64,000 nucleotides of DNA from Amycolatopsis jejuensis (lineage in GTDB: Bacteria; Actinomycetota; Actinomycetes; Mycobacteriales; Pseudonocardiaceae), in assembly GCF_000717335.1 (NCBI RefSeq), contig NZ_JNYZ01000005.1, forward strand, positions 62,001-126,000, given 5' to 3'. Both the position numbers and the translations under genes were made by a program. Below are positions 7,538-16,708 of this stretch, in pieces. Position 1 is the stretch's first letter. Each line of letters starts with the position of its first letter. Below the pieces are notes generated by a model that did no database searches, was not told where the DNA came from, and saw nothing but the letters and a program-made list of their open reading frames with translations.

Positions 7538-9209
7538 CCTTCCTTCGGTGACGACGCCGTCGGGTTCCGACCTGCGCCGGGTGCTGGACGCACTCGGCGG
7601 CACCCTGCTGGACCTCGTGTTCGGCGAGCCGGACGCGCCCGGCGAGATCGACGGCGTCGCCATCCACGATCCGCTCGAGGAACCGATGCTGCCGCGCCGG
7701 TCGCTGGTGCTGGGGGTCGGGGTGCGCGCTCCGGACGAGGTCGCGCGGCTGCTGCGGCTGGCGCGGGAGCACGGCGCGGTGGGGCTCGTGGCGCGGGCGC
7801 CGGTGAGCAAGTCCGGCGAGATCGCCGAGGCCGCCGCGGAGACCGGCGTGGCGCTGCTGGAGTTCGCGCGGGGTGCGTCGTGGAGCCAGCTGGCGGCGAT
7901 GTTGCGGTCGTTGCTGGCGGAAGGTGATGTCGGTACGGCGGACCGGGAGATGCTCGGCGGGCTGCCGTCGGGTGACCTGTTCGCGGTGGCCAATGCGATT
8001 GCCGCGCTGCTCGATGCGCCGATCACGATCGAGGATCCGCATTCCCGGGTGCTGGCTTTTTCCGGGCGGCAGGATGAGGCCGATCCTTCGCGGGTGGAGA
8101 CGATTCTCGGCCGGCAGGTGCCGGTGCGGTTGTATCGGGTGCTGGCTGAGCGGGGGATTTTTCGGCAACTCTATGGCGGTCGTCGTCCGGTGTTCGTGGC
8201 GTTGACTGCGGAGGAAGACGGGACTGGCGGGGAGATTCTGCCTCGGGTTGCGGTCGCTGTCCGGGCCGGGGATGAGGTGCTGGGGTCGATTTGGGCTGCC
8301 GTCCATGAGCCGTTGAGCGAAGAACGTGAGCAGGCGTTGTGTGATGCAGCTCGGTTGGTCGCGTTGCATATGCTGCGGATTCGTGCTGGTACGGATGTGG
8401 AGCGGCGTCTTCGTACGGAGTTGTTGAGTACTGCGTTGGAGGGTGGGGCTGGGGCGCATGATGCGTTGACCCGGCTGGGGTTGGCTGGGCGTCCAGCGGT
8501 CGTGCTGGCGTTGGCGCCTGCGGAGATTGAGAAGACCGAAGACGACGCCGCGTTGGTCACTGAGCGGCAGCGGCTCAGTGATGGGCTGGCTATGCATTTG
8601 AGTGCCGTACACCCGCGTGCAGTGAGCGCACTGCTCGGCGACGTTGTTTATGGGCTGGTGCCGCTTGCTGACCCGGACTTGAAACGGGATGAGGCCGAGC
8701 AACGGGTAGTGGGGATTGCCAACGAGTTCCTGGACCGCGTCGGCCGCCGGGTGCCCGCTGTTGTTGGGATCGGGCCGGTTGCGCAGGAAGCTTCGGCGCT
8801 TCCGGAGGCCCGGGCTTGTGCCGATCGGGTGCTGCGGGTTCTGCGTTCAGGTCGCGGATCGGGCCGTCGGGTAGCCCGCTTGGCCGATGTGCACACCGAA
8901 TCGTTGCTGTTGGAATTGCGTGATCTGGTAACTGCACGCGGAGACCTGCCTACCGGGCCGGTCGCATTGTTGCTCGACTACGACCGTCGGCACCACACCA
9001 ATCTGGTGGAGACTTTGCGGGCGTGGCTGGATGCTTTTGGGGATGTGGTGGCTGCTTCTACGGCGATGTATGTGCACCCCAACACTTTCCGGTACCGTCT
9101 GCGCCGCCTGGGAGAGGTCGCCGGTCTCGACCTCACCGACCCGGAAGCCCGCTTCGCTGCAATGCTCCACCTGCGGGTTGTCGCCCCGGAAGACCCGGCC
9201 AACGATTGA
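7518..9209 (+). CDS. PucR-family transcriptional regulator
   Basis: 563 residues. The C-terminal about 60 residues carry the PucR-type helix-turn-helix: LVETLRAWLD, then DVVAASTAMYVHPNTFRYRLRRLGEVAGLDL. The middle (about 170-400) looks like the GAF/CdaR-type sensing region of this family. The ATG at 7518 is preceded by GCAGGG at a fair distance. A GTG at 7548 is an alternative start. It follows the peptide-salvage operon on the same strand and is a candidate regulator of it. Codon use in its second half is less GC-biased at third positions than in the upstream genes. Confidence 0.85.
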   Translation: MVPPRASLPSVTTPSGSDLRRVLDALGGTLLDLVFGEPDAPGEIDGVAIHDPLEEPMLPRRSLVLGVGVRAPDEVARLLRLAREHGAVGLVARAPVSKSGEIAEAAAETGVALLEFARGASWSQLAAMLRSLLAEGDVGTADREMLGGLPSGDLFAVANAIAALLDAPITIEDPHSRVLAFSGRQDEADPSRVETILGRQVPVRLYRVLAERGIFRQLYGGRRPVFVALTAEEDGTGGEILPRVAVAVRAGDEVLGSIWAAVHEPLSEEREQALCDAARLVALHMLRIRAGTDVERRLRTELLSTALEGGAGAHDALTRLGLAGRPAVVLALAPAEIEKTEDDAALVTERQRLSDGLAMHLSAVHPRAVSALLGDVVYGLVPLADPDLKRDEAEQRVVGIANEFLDRVGRRVPAVVGIGPVAQEASALPEARACADRVLRVLRSGRGSGRRVARLADVHTESLLLELRDLVTARGDLPTGPVALLLDYDRRHHTNLVETLRAWLDAFGDVVAASTAMYVHPNTFRYRLRRLGEVAGLDLTDPEARFAAMLHLRVVAPEDPAND

Positions 9210-9220
9210 CCCGGCTTCAG

Positions 9221-9273
9221 TCCGTGAAGGGAACCATGAGGGAATCTGATTCCGTGAAGGTTCCCTTCACGGA
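9221..9273. repeat. Dispersed palindromic repeat, TCCGTGAAGGGAACC family, copy 1
   Basis: The arms TCCGTGAAGGGAACC and GGTTCCCTTCACGGA face each other around a short core that itself repeats TCCGTGAAGG. It lies between the convergent PucR and aldehyde dehydrogenase genes, where a hairpin could serve as a terminator for both. Related copies occur at 34062, 38443 and 47495. Confidence 0.85.
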
Positions 9274-9289
9274 CTTCGTGCGGTGGGGG

Positions 9290-10726
9290 TCAGTAGCCGT
9301 AGTGGAGCCAGACTGCTTTTGTTTCTGTGTATGCGTCCAGCGCCCAGGGGCCCATTTCCCGGCCCCACCCTGACGCCTTGTAGCCACCCCACGGAGCCGT
9401 CATGTCCGGAATCGGGGGCATGTTCACGAATACTGCGCCTGCTCGGATGCCGTTAGCGTAGCGCTGTGCCGTGCGGATGTCTCGGGTCCATACTGTGGCG
9501 GCCAGGCCGTATTGTGTGTCGTTTGCTCGTGATACCAATTCATCTGGGTCGTCGTAAGGGGTTACGGCCAGTACTGGGCCGAAGATTTCCTCGCGCATGA
9601 TGGTCATTGTGTCGGTTACGTTGGCGAACAGGGTGGGCTCGTAGAAGTAGCCTTCGCGGTTTGGTTCAGTGCCGCCGGTGATCAGGTCGGCGCCTTCGGT
9701 TCGGCCGGTTGCCACTAGTTGTGCTACGTGTTGGCGGTGGCGGTCTGAGACCAGTGGGCCCAGTTGGGTCGTTTCGTCCAAGCCTGGTCCGATCTTTAAC
9801 CCGGCCAGTCCGGCGGCCATTTTTTCCACGAACTCCTGCTCGCGTTTGCGGTCCACGTAGAACCTGGTGTACGCGGCGCACACCTGCCCGGTGTTCAACG
9901 TGGCTCCCGCCAGGTTGCCTGCTACTGCCGCATCGAGGTCGGCGTCGGCGGCGATGATGCTTGGTGCCTTGCCGCCCAGTTCCAGGGTGAGGCGTTTGAG
10001 ATTTGACTTTGCGCTGGCTGCGGTGATCAGCTTGCCTACTGCCGTGGACCCGGTGTACGAGACGTGATCCACATCGTGGTGCGCGCTCAGCATCGCTCCG
10101 ACTGCGCCGTCTCCGGTCACCAGGTTTACCACGCCGCGGGGGATACCGGCTTGTTCGGCCAGTTGCACCAGCCTGATGCTGGTGAGCGGGGTGACTTCGC
10201 TTGGCTTGATCACCACGGTGTTTCCCGTGGCCAGTGCGGGTGCCAGCTTCCACACCAGAATCATCAGCGGGAAGTTCCACGGCGTGATCAGTGCGTTTAC
10301 GCCGACTGGTTCGCGGCGGGTGTAGTGCAGGGTGTCCGGGAAGGAAACCGGGTTGGTCGTGCCCTGGATTTTCGTTACCCACCCGGCGAAATACCGCAAA
10401 TGCTCGGCTGCTCCGGTCACGCTTACTTGCCGCGAAATGCCGATGGGCTGGCCCTGGTCGCGGGTTTCGAGGGCGGCCAATTCCTCGTGGTGCTCGTCGA
10501 CCAGGTCGGCCAGGCGGAACAGCAGCGCGGCCCGTTGTACCGGTGCCAGGCCGGCCCATTCCGGCGAGGTCAGCGCTCGCCTGGCGGCGGCCACCGCGGC
10601 GTCGACGTCGGCCTGGGTGGCGGTGGCGACGTCCTGCAGGATCGCGCCGGTGGACGGGTCGCGGGTGGGGATGGGGTCCCCGCCGCCGTCGGTCCACTGA
10701 CCGTCGATGTACAGGCGTGTCGGCAT
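9290..10726 (-). CDS. NAD(P)-dependent aldehyde dehydrogenase (betaine-aldehyde-dehydrogenase-like)
   Basis: 478 residues, the normal family length. Catalytic Glu249 lies in LELGGKAP and nucleophile Cys283 in NTGQVCAA; TPWNFPL and VVIKPSE mark the cofactor site. It oxidises an aldehyde to a carboxylate in the cytoplasm. The ATG at 10726 is chosen because GAGGAG stands just upstream and the family start (LYIDGQW) follows. The open frame continues upstream only as antisense of the next gene. It is transcribed divergently from a GMC alcohol oxidoreductase, 147 bases apart, a pairing that suits stepwise alcohol-to-acid oxidation. It could also take the aldehydes released by the nearby amine oxidase. 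Confidence 0.9.
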   Translation of the reverse strand: MPTRLYIDGQWTDGGGDPIPTRDPSTGAILQDVATATQADVDAAVAAARRALTSPEWAGLAPVQRAALLFRLADLVDEHHEELAALETRDQGQPIGISRQVSVTGAAEHLRYFAGWVTKIQGTTNPVSFPDTLHYTRREPVGVNALITPWNFPLMILVWKLAPALATGNTVVIKPSEVTPLTSIRLVQLAEQAGIPRGVVNLVTGDGAVGAMLSAHHDVDHVSYTGSTAVGKLITAASAKSNLKRLTLELGGKAPSIIAADADLDAAVAGNLAGATLNTGQVCAAYTRFYVDRKREQEFVEKMAAGLAGLKIGPGLDETTQLGPLVSDRHRQHVAQLVATGRTEGADLITGGTEPNREGYFYEPTLFANVTDTMTIMREEIFGPVLAVTPYDDPDELVSRANDTQYGLAATVWTRDIRTAQRYANGIRAGAVFVNMPPIPDMTAPWGGYKASGWGREMGPWALDAYTETKAVWLHYGY

Positions 10727-10873
10727 GGTGGCTCCTCGTCGGCAAAGCGGCCTTCTGGTGGGTCCGAGTATCGGGCCGTGGCGGGGGTGCGGTCTTGTCC
10801 GCGAGGGCACGTCCGTTGTCGGCCAGTGAAGGGAAATCCGGACCGGGGGTGGCGGCAGGTCAGGATCGGGGGC

Positions 10874-12325
10874 ATGGACGTCATCGTGGTGGGGGCAGGT
10901 TCGGCTGGGTCGGTGGTGTGTCGGCGGCTGGTCGATGCGGGGGCCGAGGTCACGCTGCTGGAAGCGGGCGGGCCGGACACCAACGCGGCGATCCACGACC
11001 CGTCGCGGGCGGCGGAGTTGTGGCATTCGGCGGAGGACTGGGACTATTACACGGTCCCGCAATCGCACGCCGCCGATCGCAGGCTGCATCTGCCGCGAGG
11101 GAAGGTGCTCGGTGGTTCGCATTCGTTGAATGCCATGATCTGGGTGCGTGGCGCGGCTGCCGATTACGACGGCTGGAAGTTGCCGGGGTGGACCTGGGAC
11201 GACGTGCGGCCGGTGTATGAGCGCATCGAAACCGACCTGCTGGACCTTGAGCGGCACGAACCGCTTCAGCCGATCCAGCGGTCCATTTTGGACTCGGCGC
11301 AGGAGATTGGGTTGCCGTACAATGAGAACTACAATGACGGTGTCCTCGACGGAATTTCCGTGCAGCAGGTAACGATGAGCGGTGGGCGGCGGCGGAATGC
11401 CTGGTTGTGTTACGCCCAGCCGGTTGCTTCGCGGATGACTGTCCACACGGGAGCGTTGGTGCACCGGGTTTTGGTGGAGGGTGACCGGTGTGTCGGGGTG
11501 CTGGCGGAGATCGGCGGGCGGGTGGAACGGTTGTCCGCCGACACCGTGGTACTCGCCGCCGGTGCACTCGCTTCTCCGGCGATTCTGTTGCGCAGCGGGA
11601 TCGGCCCTTCTGGTGCCCTGGCCGAGTCGGGCGTCGAAGTGGTGGTGGATTTGCCTGGGGTCGGCGAGAATCTGCATGACCATTTGCTGTCGCCGGTCAT
11701 CTTTGCCACCGACCGGCGTGAGGTGGAGCCGCCGCAGTCTGGGCGCTCGGTGACGCAGACGCATCTGTTCTGGCGCAGCCGTCCGGGGCTCGACGTGCCG
11801 GACACACAGCCGATCCACTTCAGTGTGCCGATGTACGAGCCGTGGATGACTGGTCCGGCGACGGGGTTTTCGCTGATGGCAGGCATGATTGCGCCGCGGA
11901 GTCGCGGCACCTTGCGGCTGCGTAGTACCGATCCGCTCGAGCCGCCGTTGATCGATCTGGCTGCACTGGCGCACCCCGCGGACTTCGAAAGCCTGGTCGC
12001 GTCGGTGGAGCAGTGCCGCCGGATCGGGCGCGCTCCGGCGCTGGTCGAGGAGTGGGGTGCGCGGGAGTTGTACCCCGGCCCGGCCGACGTGCGCGAGTAT
12101 GTCCGCCGGACTGCTATCACGTATCACCACCAGGTCGGCACTTGCCGGATGGGGACCGACGCTCTCGCGGTGACTGACCCGGAGTTGCGCGTGCATGGTG
12201 TGTCCGGGTTGCGGGTTGCTGACGCATCGGTGCTACCGCGGGTGATCAGCGGTAATACGAACGCTCCGGCTGTGTTGATGGGTGAGCGCGTTGCCGAATT
12301 CCTTGCTCACGAGGGGCGGCGGTAG
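10874..12325 (+). CDS. GMC-family FAD-dependent alcohol oxidoreductase
   Basis: 483 residues. The start MDVIVVGAGSAGSVV is the FAD-binding dinucleotide fold, and GGSHSLNAMIWVRG is the first GMC signature. The C-terminal HHQVGTCRMG holds the catalytic His region, and NTNAP near the end is typical. The family oxidises alcohols such as choline to aldehydes. The protein is shorter than choline dehydrogenase proper, so the substrate is open. The upstream extension of the frame is antisense to the divergent aldehyde dehydrogenase. Its 3' end overlaps the convergent amidohydrolase by 19 bases. Confidence 0.88.
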   Translation: MDVIVVGAGSAGSVVCRRLVDAGAEVTLLEAGGPDTNAAIHDPSRAAELWHSAEDWDYYTVPQSHAADRRLHLPRGKVLGGSHSLNAMIWVRGAAADYDGWKLPGWTWDDVRPVYERIETDLLDLERHEPLQPIQRSILDSAQEIGLPYNENYNDGVLDGISVQQVTMSGGRRRNAWLCYAQPVASRMTVHTGALVHRVLVEGDRCVGVLAEIGGRVERLSADTVVLAAGALASPAILLRSGIGPSGALAESGVEVVVDLPGVGENLHDHLLSPVIFATDRREVEPPQSGRSVTQTHLFWRSRPGLDVPDTQPIHFSVPMYEPWMTGPATGFSLMAGMIAPRSRGTLRLRSTDPLEPPLIDLAALAHPADFESLVASVEQCRRIGRAPALVEEWGARELYPGPADVREYVRRTAITYHHQVGTCRMGTDALAVTDPELRVHGVSGLRVADASVLPRVISGNTNAPAVLMGERVAEFLAHEGRR

Positions 12326-13920
12326 ACCTGCCGTCCGGCGAACCACGTTTCCTGCACGGTGATGTCGGCGAGGTCGTCGGCGGGGGTTTGGAACGGGTCT
12401 CGGTCCAGGATGACGAAATCGGCGGATTTGCCGGGGGTCAGGGAGCCCGTCACGTCGTCCAGGCCGCAGGCTCGGGCCGAGTTCAGCGTGAATACCCGGA
12501 TTGCCTCGGCGAGGGTGATGGCCTGTTCCGGCCACAGGCTTCCCGGGTGCTTGCCGTGCGGGTCGCGGCGGGTGACCAGGCCTTCGATGCCCTCCCAGGC
12601 GTTCGGGGATTCGCTCACCGGCCAGTCCGAGCCGCCTGCGACCAGTGCGCCGGTGTCCAGCAGGGTGCGGTTCGGCTGCATTCGTGACGCGCGTTCGGGC
12701 GGCAGTACTTGCGCGATTGCGTCCGGGATTACCCCGGGGACCCACAGGAATGGTGAGATGTCTGCCGACACGTCCAGGGTGGCGAAGCGTTCCAGGTCCT
12801 CGGGGTGGATGAATTGTCCGTGTGCTACCTGGATTTTGGTGGTTCGATCGCCGCCGGCTCGTAGGGTGGCGGCTGCGTCCAAAATGGACCGGACCGCGGA
12901 GTCTCCGGCGCAGTGGATTTTCGCGGACAGTCCGGCGCGGGCCGCGGTGTCCAGCCAGCCTGCCAATTCTTCGGGGGGCATGGTTGTTTCACCGCAGAAG
13001 CATTCGTGGTGCAGATATGGTTCCAGGAACGCCGCGGTGTGCGCGGGTGGGGTGCCGTCCAGGAAAATCTTCACGAAGTCGGGGCGGTGGTGCTCGGTGC
13101 GGAAGGCGGCGGCCCGTTCCAACAGTGGGGCGCCGATCGGGTCTGCGCCGAAAATCGGGTCGTTGACCAGCATCGACGACACTACCCATGCGGCCAGTTC
13201 GCCTGCGTCGTCGAGGGTTTTCAGTGCGGTGAGGATGTCCAGCGAAGCGCCTGCATCCTGGAAAGCGGTGATTCCGTAGGAATGCAGGATTTCGATTGCT
13301 CGCCGTGATGCTTCGGCGTGTTGTGCGGCGGTGAGCGTCCGGGTTTTCCGCATTGCCCGCTCGACTACGAGGCCTGCGGATTCGATCAGCAAGCCGGTCG
13401 GGGTGCCGCTCATCAGGTCGCGGTGGATGCTGCCGCCTGCCGGGTCCGGAGTGGACTCCGTGATCCCGGCGAGTTCCAGCGCCCGGCTGCTCACCCATCG
13501 GTTGTGTCGGCTGTCCTCGATGAGCACCACCGGACGGCCGCCTGCTGCCTCGTCCAGCGCCCGCCGCACCGCATCGTTTCCCAGTTCCGGGGCCAAAGTG
13601 GACGGCCAGGCGCCGCCGACAATCCATTCGTCCGGCGCCAGCCCGGCTGACCATTCCCGCACTGCGGCGAGAATGGACGGTAAATCGGCGCCGCTTTTCA
13701 GTCGTAGCTCGAACAGTTCACGTCCCGCGAGGGCATGATGGCTGTGTACGTCGACGAAACCCGGCAGTACGAACGCGCCGTCGAGGTCGCGGACCTCGGT
13801 GTCCGGGCCGGACGCAGCGGTCGAGACCTTGCCGTTCTCGACGGCGACGGACGTCGTCCACGGCCGGTCGTCGTCCACTGTGTACACGGTGGCGTTCGTG
13901 AGGAGCAGTTCGGGCGCCAC
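12307..13920 (-). CDS. YtcJ-like amidohydrolase family protein
   Basis: 537 residues with the metal-dependent amidohydrolase pattern: VHSHHA (about residues 58-63) near the N-terminus, EDSRHNRW, KIFLDGT, KIHCAGD and a late GGSDWPVSESPN. This is the amidohydrolase_3/YtcJ group, cytoplasmic zinc hydrolases of mostly unknown substrate. The start is GTG at 13920. It is the third gene of an operon after copper amine oxidase and a MoaF-like gene (gap of 3 bases), so it may act on a product of amine catabolism, for example an N-acylated or formylated amine. Confidence 0.85.
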   Translation of the reverse strand: MAPELLLTNATVYTVDDDRPWTTSVAVENGKVSTAASGPDTEVRDLDGAFVLPGFVDVHSHHALAGRELFELRLKSGADLPSILAAVREWSAGLAPDEWIVGGAWPSTLAPELGNDAVRRALDEAAGGRPVVLIEDSRHNRWVSSRALELAGITESTPDPAGGSIHRDLMSGTPTGLLIESAGLVVERAMRKTRTLTAAQHAEASRRAIEILHSYGITAFQDAGASLDILTALKTLDDAGELAAWVVSSMLVNDPIFGADPIGAPLLERAAAFRTEHHRPDFVKIFLDGTPPAHTAAFLEPYLHHECFCGETTMPPEELAGWLDTAARAGLSAKIHCAGDSAVRSILDAAATLRAGGDRTTKIQVAHGQFIHPEDLERFATLDVSADISPFLWVPGVIPDAIAQVLPPERASRMQPNRTLLDTGALVAGGSDWPVSESPNAWEGIEGLVTRRDPHGKHPGSLWPEQAITLAEAIRVFTLNSARACGLDDVTGSLTPGKSADFVILDRDPFQTPADDLADITVQETWFAGRQVYRRPS

Positions 13921-13923
13921 GGT

Positions 13924-14688
13924 TCAGCGTCCTGCGGGATCATAGTCCGGGGAATAGACGGTGTTGCTCAACAACCGGCCGTATGCGCCGAAAGTGAAGT
14001 GCGTCGGGGTTTTCCCGTCTTCGCCGAGCCCGAACAGCGAGCCGTGCGAACGCAGGTCTCGCACGTTCCGGTGATCGGCCACGGTCACGGAGGCGCACGG
14101 GATCACCTTTTCCCGCCACGCGAACACGTAAATGCCAGGCCGGATTTGGTACACCGAGTTCTCGTCGGTGTCGGCAAGGCCGCGTTCCGGGCCGGACAGG
14201 CACTGCCACGTGTACCAGTGCGGCGTAAGGTAAACGTGCTCGTACGCGTGTTGTTCACTGTAGACCCACTGCACCCGGCGGCCGATCAACGCCGTGCTGG
14301 GCGCAATTTCGTCGCCGTTTGCTTCGAGGCCTTGAATCGTCGCGGGGAGGAACTTCTGCGTCACGCGAGGAAGTGTGTCGCCGATCGTGCTCGTGACCAC
14401 CAGCGCGCGGCCCTGCCGGACGTCCAGCAGCAGGCTGTACGCGGTTTCCGCACCCGGGTGGAATTGTACGTAATACAACCCGGCGTCGACGAGGAAGGTC
14501 TCGGCGGCGGAGTCGTGACCCTTCCAGGAAATTCGGCCATCGCGGAACTGGGCGGAGAACGTGCCGTCGAGGACGAACGACTGGCCGTCCAGATCGTCCA
14601 CAGTGGCCGCTTTGTTGGCGTCGAAGCCGGGGGCGAGGCCGTCGAGCGGGAGCCAGGTCGAGGTGTCGGACAGGTTGGTCGCGGGCAT
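13924..14688 (-). CDS. MoaF-like family protein (monoamine regulon type)
   Basis: 254 residues with two related halves. They carry the paired motifs YYVQFHPG, VRQGRALVVTSTIG, RVQWVYSEQHAYEHVYLTPHWYTWQC and IYVFAWREKVIPCASV, the MoaF N- and C-terminal pattern. As I recall, MoaF was first noted as a tyramine-inducible protein of the Klebsiella monoamine regulon, and the label molybdenum cofactor biosynthesis given to the family is doubtful. Here it sits 9 bases downstream of a copper amine oxidase, which supports the amine link. It has no signal peptide, and its biochemical role is unknown. A paralogue is at 24807-25565. Confidence 0.8.
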   Translation of the reverse strand: MPATNLSDTSTWLPLDGLAPGFDANKAATVDDLDGQSFVLDGTFSAQFRDGRISWKGHDSAAETFLVDAGLYYVQFHPGAETAYSLLLDVRQGRALVVTSTIGDTLPRVTQKFLPATIQGLEANGDEIAPSTALIGRRVQWVYSEQHAYEHVYLTPHWYTWQCLSGPERGLADTDENSVYQIRPGIYVFAWREKVIPCASVTVADHRNVRDLRSHGSLFGLGEDGKTPTHFTFGAYGRLLSNTVYSPDYDPAGR

Positions 14689-14697
14689 GGGCCTTCC

Positions 14698-16569
14698 TTA
14701 TTCGTGGCAATGGCCGGTGGCGGACGAGGGCAGGTCGAGTGCCGGGTTGCGGTCGAAGAACCCGTAGGGACGCAAGGTGAATCCGGAGTAGTCGACCGGC
14801 ATCACGGGCCAGTCTTCCGGACGCGGGATGTGCGTCGGGCCGAAGACGTGCCACAGCACGACGTCGGTGTCGCTGATCGATCGGTCTCCCGCGGTCCAGG
14901 CAGACAGCCCGGCGCCACCGGGGTGTGCGCCGGGACGGTCGCCCGCGGGGAAGCGTTCGTCCGGCGCATATGGCGTCACCCAGAGATGATTCGTGGCGAA
15001 CGTCGCTCGCTTGTGGACAGACGATTCCGGTTGTGCCATCAGTGTTGCCGACGGTCGTGGCACGAGCTGGTACGCCGTCGGTGCGCCGAGCCGGTTCGTA
15101 TGCTCAGTGCTGCGGACCTCCCACACCCGTGCGGTTGCCGGTTTCGCGTGTCGCTGCGCTTCCTTTTCGGTGCGCAACTCCTTGGCGCGCCAGGTAAAAG
15201 CGTTGCCGTACGGGTTGTCGTCGCCAGTGGGCACGCCGACAGTGTCCACTTCGTACACGGAGTTGCGTTGACCGTCGACCGCGAAGTCGAGCCGGGCGCA
15301 GAACAGATGTTGGTGCACCGGCGCGAAAAGCCCGGGCGCGATCTCCGACGCGTGCGGCTGCGGGACGCCGGACGGTCCGGCACCGGCGAACACGATTCCG
15401 GTGGCTTTGGCTTCGACTTCGATGGTGCCGTCGAGGTAGAGGTACCAGAAGAAGCCGTAGTCGTAGTTGCCGATCGTGGAGATCGACGAGATCACCAGCC
15501 GCCGCGATCGCCGGACCTCGGCGTTGCCGTCGAGATCCGTGTGCTTCCACAGGATTCCGTAATCCTCTTCGTGCATGCAGATCGCGTTCGGTACCTGCAC
15601 CGGGTAGCCGTGGTCGTCGGCGAGGAACGCGTCGAAGTAGTGGATGACGCCGAGGCAGTCGCAGCCGAGCCGCAGGCTGTTGCCGTTCTTGCCGAGCAGG
15701 TACTCACCCGCGTCGAAGTAGCTGATCCAGAACCGGCTCGCGGCAGTGTCGCCGTACGGCACCACCATTTCCGGCACCGACGCCCGGTACAGCACCGAAC
15801 GGTCCTGAAAGGACAGTTGATGCAGGGTGAGCCCTTCGCGTGCGTTGAACCCGACGCGTAGCTGCCAGCCCTCCCACTTGACCTCCGAACCGTCGACCTG
15901 GAAGCTCGGCCCCTCGGGCTGGGTGATTTCGATCGGCTTCAGCGTGGTCCGCGCGGAGTGGTGGCCATAGCGGCCGGAGTCGGCAGGCACGGGTACCTCG
16001 CCGTCGTCCTCGATCCGCAGCACGCGCTGTTCGGTGAGGTCGAGGTGGACGAGCAGGCCCTCGACTGGATGCGACCACGGATTGTCCGTGTCGTCCTCGC
16101 GCAGGAAGGTGAGGGAGCGGATGACCCGGCCGGTCTCGTCCGCGCGGCCGAAGTGCCCGGGGGCGAGCGGGGCGCAGAATGCCTGGTCGATGCGGTCGCC
16201 GAGGCCGCGGCGGTGCATTGCGGCCTGCCACTCGGGCGACGCCTTGGTGATCGCCTCGGCAAGCGCGTACTCCTCGAACAGGTACGCGGGCTGCCCATCG
16301 GTGCACTTCTCGTGCGAGAGCACCTCGCCCGCGGTGACGGAGACGACGACGTCCGCCGCCTGCCCGGTGGCGGTGTCGAGCAGGGTGAACTGGATCCGCC
16401 GGTCGGCCGGTCCGCCCGCGAGGACGGTGGCCTTGTCCGGCTCCACCGGCAGGACCTGCGGAAACCGGGTCGTCTCGGTCAGGAGACCGCGGGTCTCCAG
16501 CACCGCGCGGCCCGCGGCGAGCTCGTCGGCGGTCAGCGGGTCCAGCGGATGCGGTTGTGCGTTGTTCAT
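14698..16569 (-). CDS. Copper-containing primary amine oxidase
   Basis: 623 residues. The topaquinone site NYDY lies at 368-371 (Tyr369 becomes TPQ), copper ligands His419 and His421 are in HQH, and a third His lies in THIPRPEDWP near the C-terminus. Asp286 in YFDAGEYLLG is the likely catalytic base. The spacing between these residues matches bacterial phenylethylamine/histamine oxidases. The enzyme turns primary amines such as tyramine, phenylethylamine or dopamine into aldehyde, ammonia and H2O2. The ATG at 16569 follows AAGGGACACC; the longer open frame is antisense to the SDR gene. It heads an operon with the MoaF-like and amidohydrolase genes. Confidence 0.93.
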   Translation of the reverse strand: MNNAQPHPLDPLTADELAAGRAVLETRGLLTETTRFPQVLPVEPDKATVLAGGPADRRIQFTLLDTATGQAADVVVSVTAGEVLSHEKCTDGQPAYLFEEYALAEAITKASPEWQAAMHRRGLGDRIDQAFCAPLAPGHFGRADETGRVIRSLTFLREDDTDNPWSHPVEGLLVHLDLTEQRVLRIEDDGEVPVPADSGRYGHHSARTTLKPIEITQPEGPSFQVDGSEVKWEGWQLRVGFNAREGLTLHQLSFQDRSVLYRASVPEMVVPYGDTAASRFWISYFDAGEYLLGKNGNSLRLGCDCLGVIHYFDAFLADDHGYPVQVPNAICMHEEDYGILWKHTDLDGNAEVRRSRRLVISSISTIGNYDYGFFWYLYLDGTIEVEAKATGIVFAGAGPSGVPQPHASEIAPGLFAPVHQHLFCARLDFAVDGQRNSVYEVDTVGVPTGDDNPYGNAFTWRAKELRTEKEAQRHAKPATARVWEVRSTEHTNRLGAPTAYQLVPRPSATLMAQPESSVHKRATFATNHLWVTPYAPDERFPAGDRPGAHPGGAGLSAWTAGDRSISDTDVVLWHVFGPTHIPRPEDWPVMPVDYSGFTLRPYGFFDRNPALDLPSSATGHCHE

Positions 16570-16708
16570 GGTGTCCCTTCGCTCCTGGTCGCAGTTTCGG
16601 CGGTCACGCGCGGGCGGCGGAACTCGCGCGATGGGGTCGTGCGGTCGCTGACAACAAGGATGCACTCGCGGCCAACCGGGGGCTGGTTTCGTAGGCCACG
16701 ATGGCGGC

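Noticed and set aside
10727..12196. N-terminal extension of the aldehyde dehydrogenase frame to about 968 residues
   Set aside because: The extension is antisense to the GMC gene and lies before a good ribosome-binding site at the family start.
13924..14688. Molybdenum cofactor biosynthesis function for the MoaF-like gene, to serve the molybdenum hydroxylase at 49806
   Set aside because: The genes are 35 kb apart, and the MoaF-like genes sit in amine oxidase and transporter operons with no other cofactor gene nearby.
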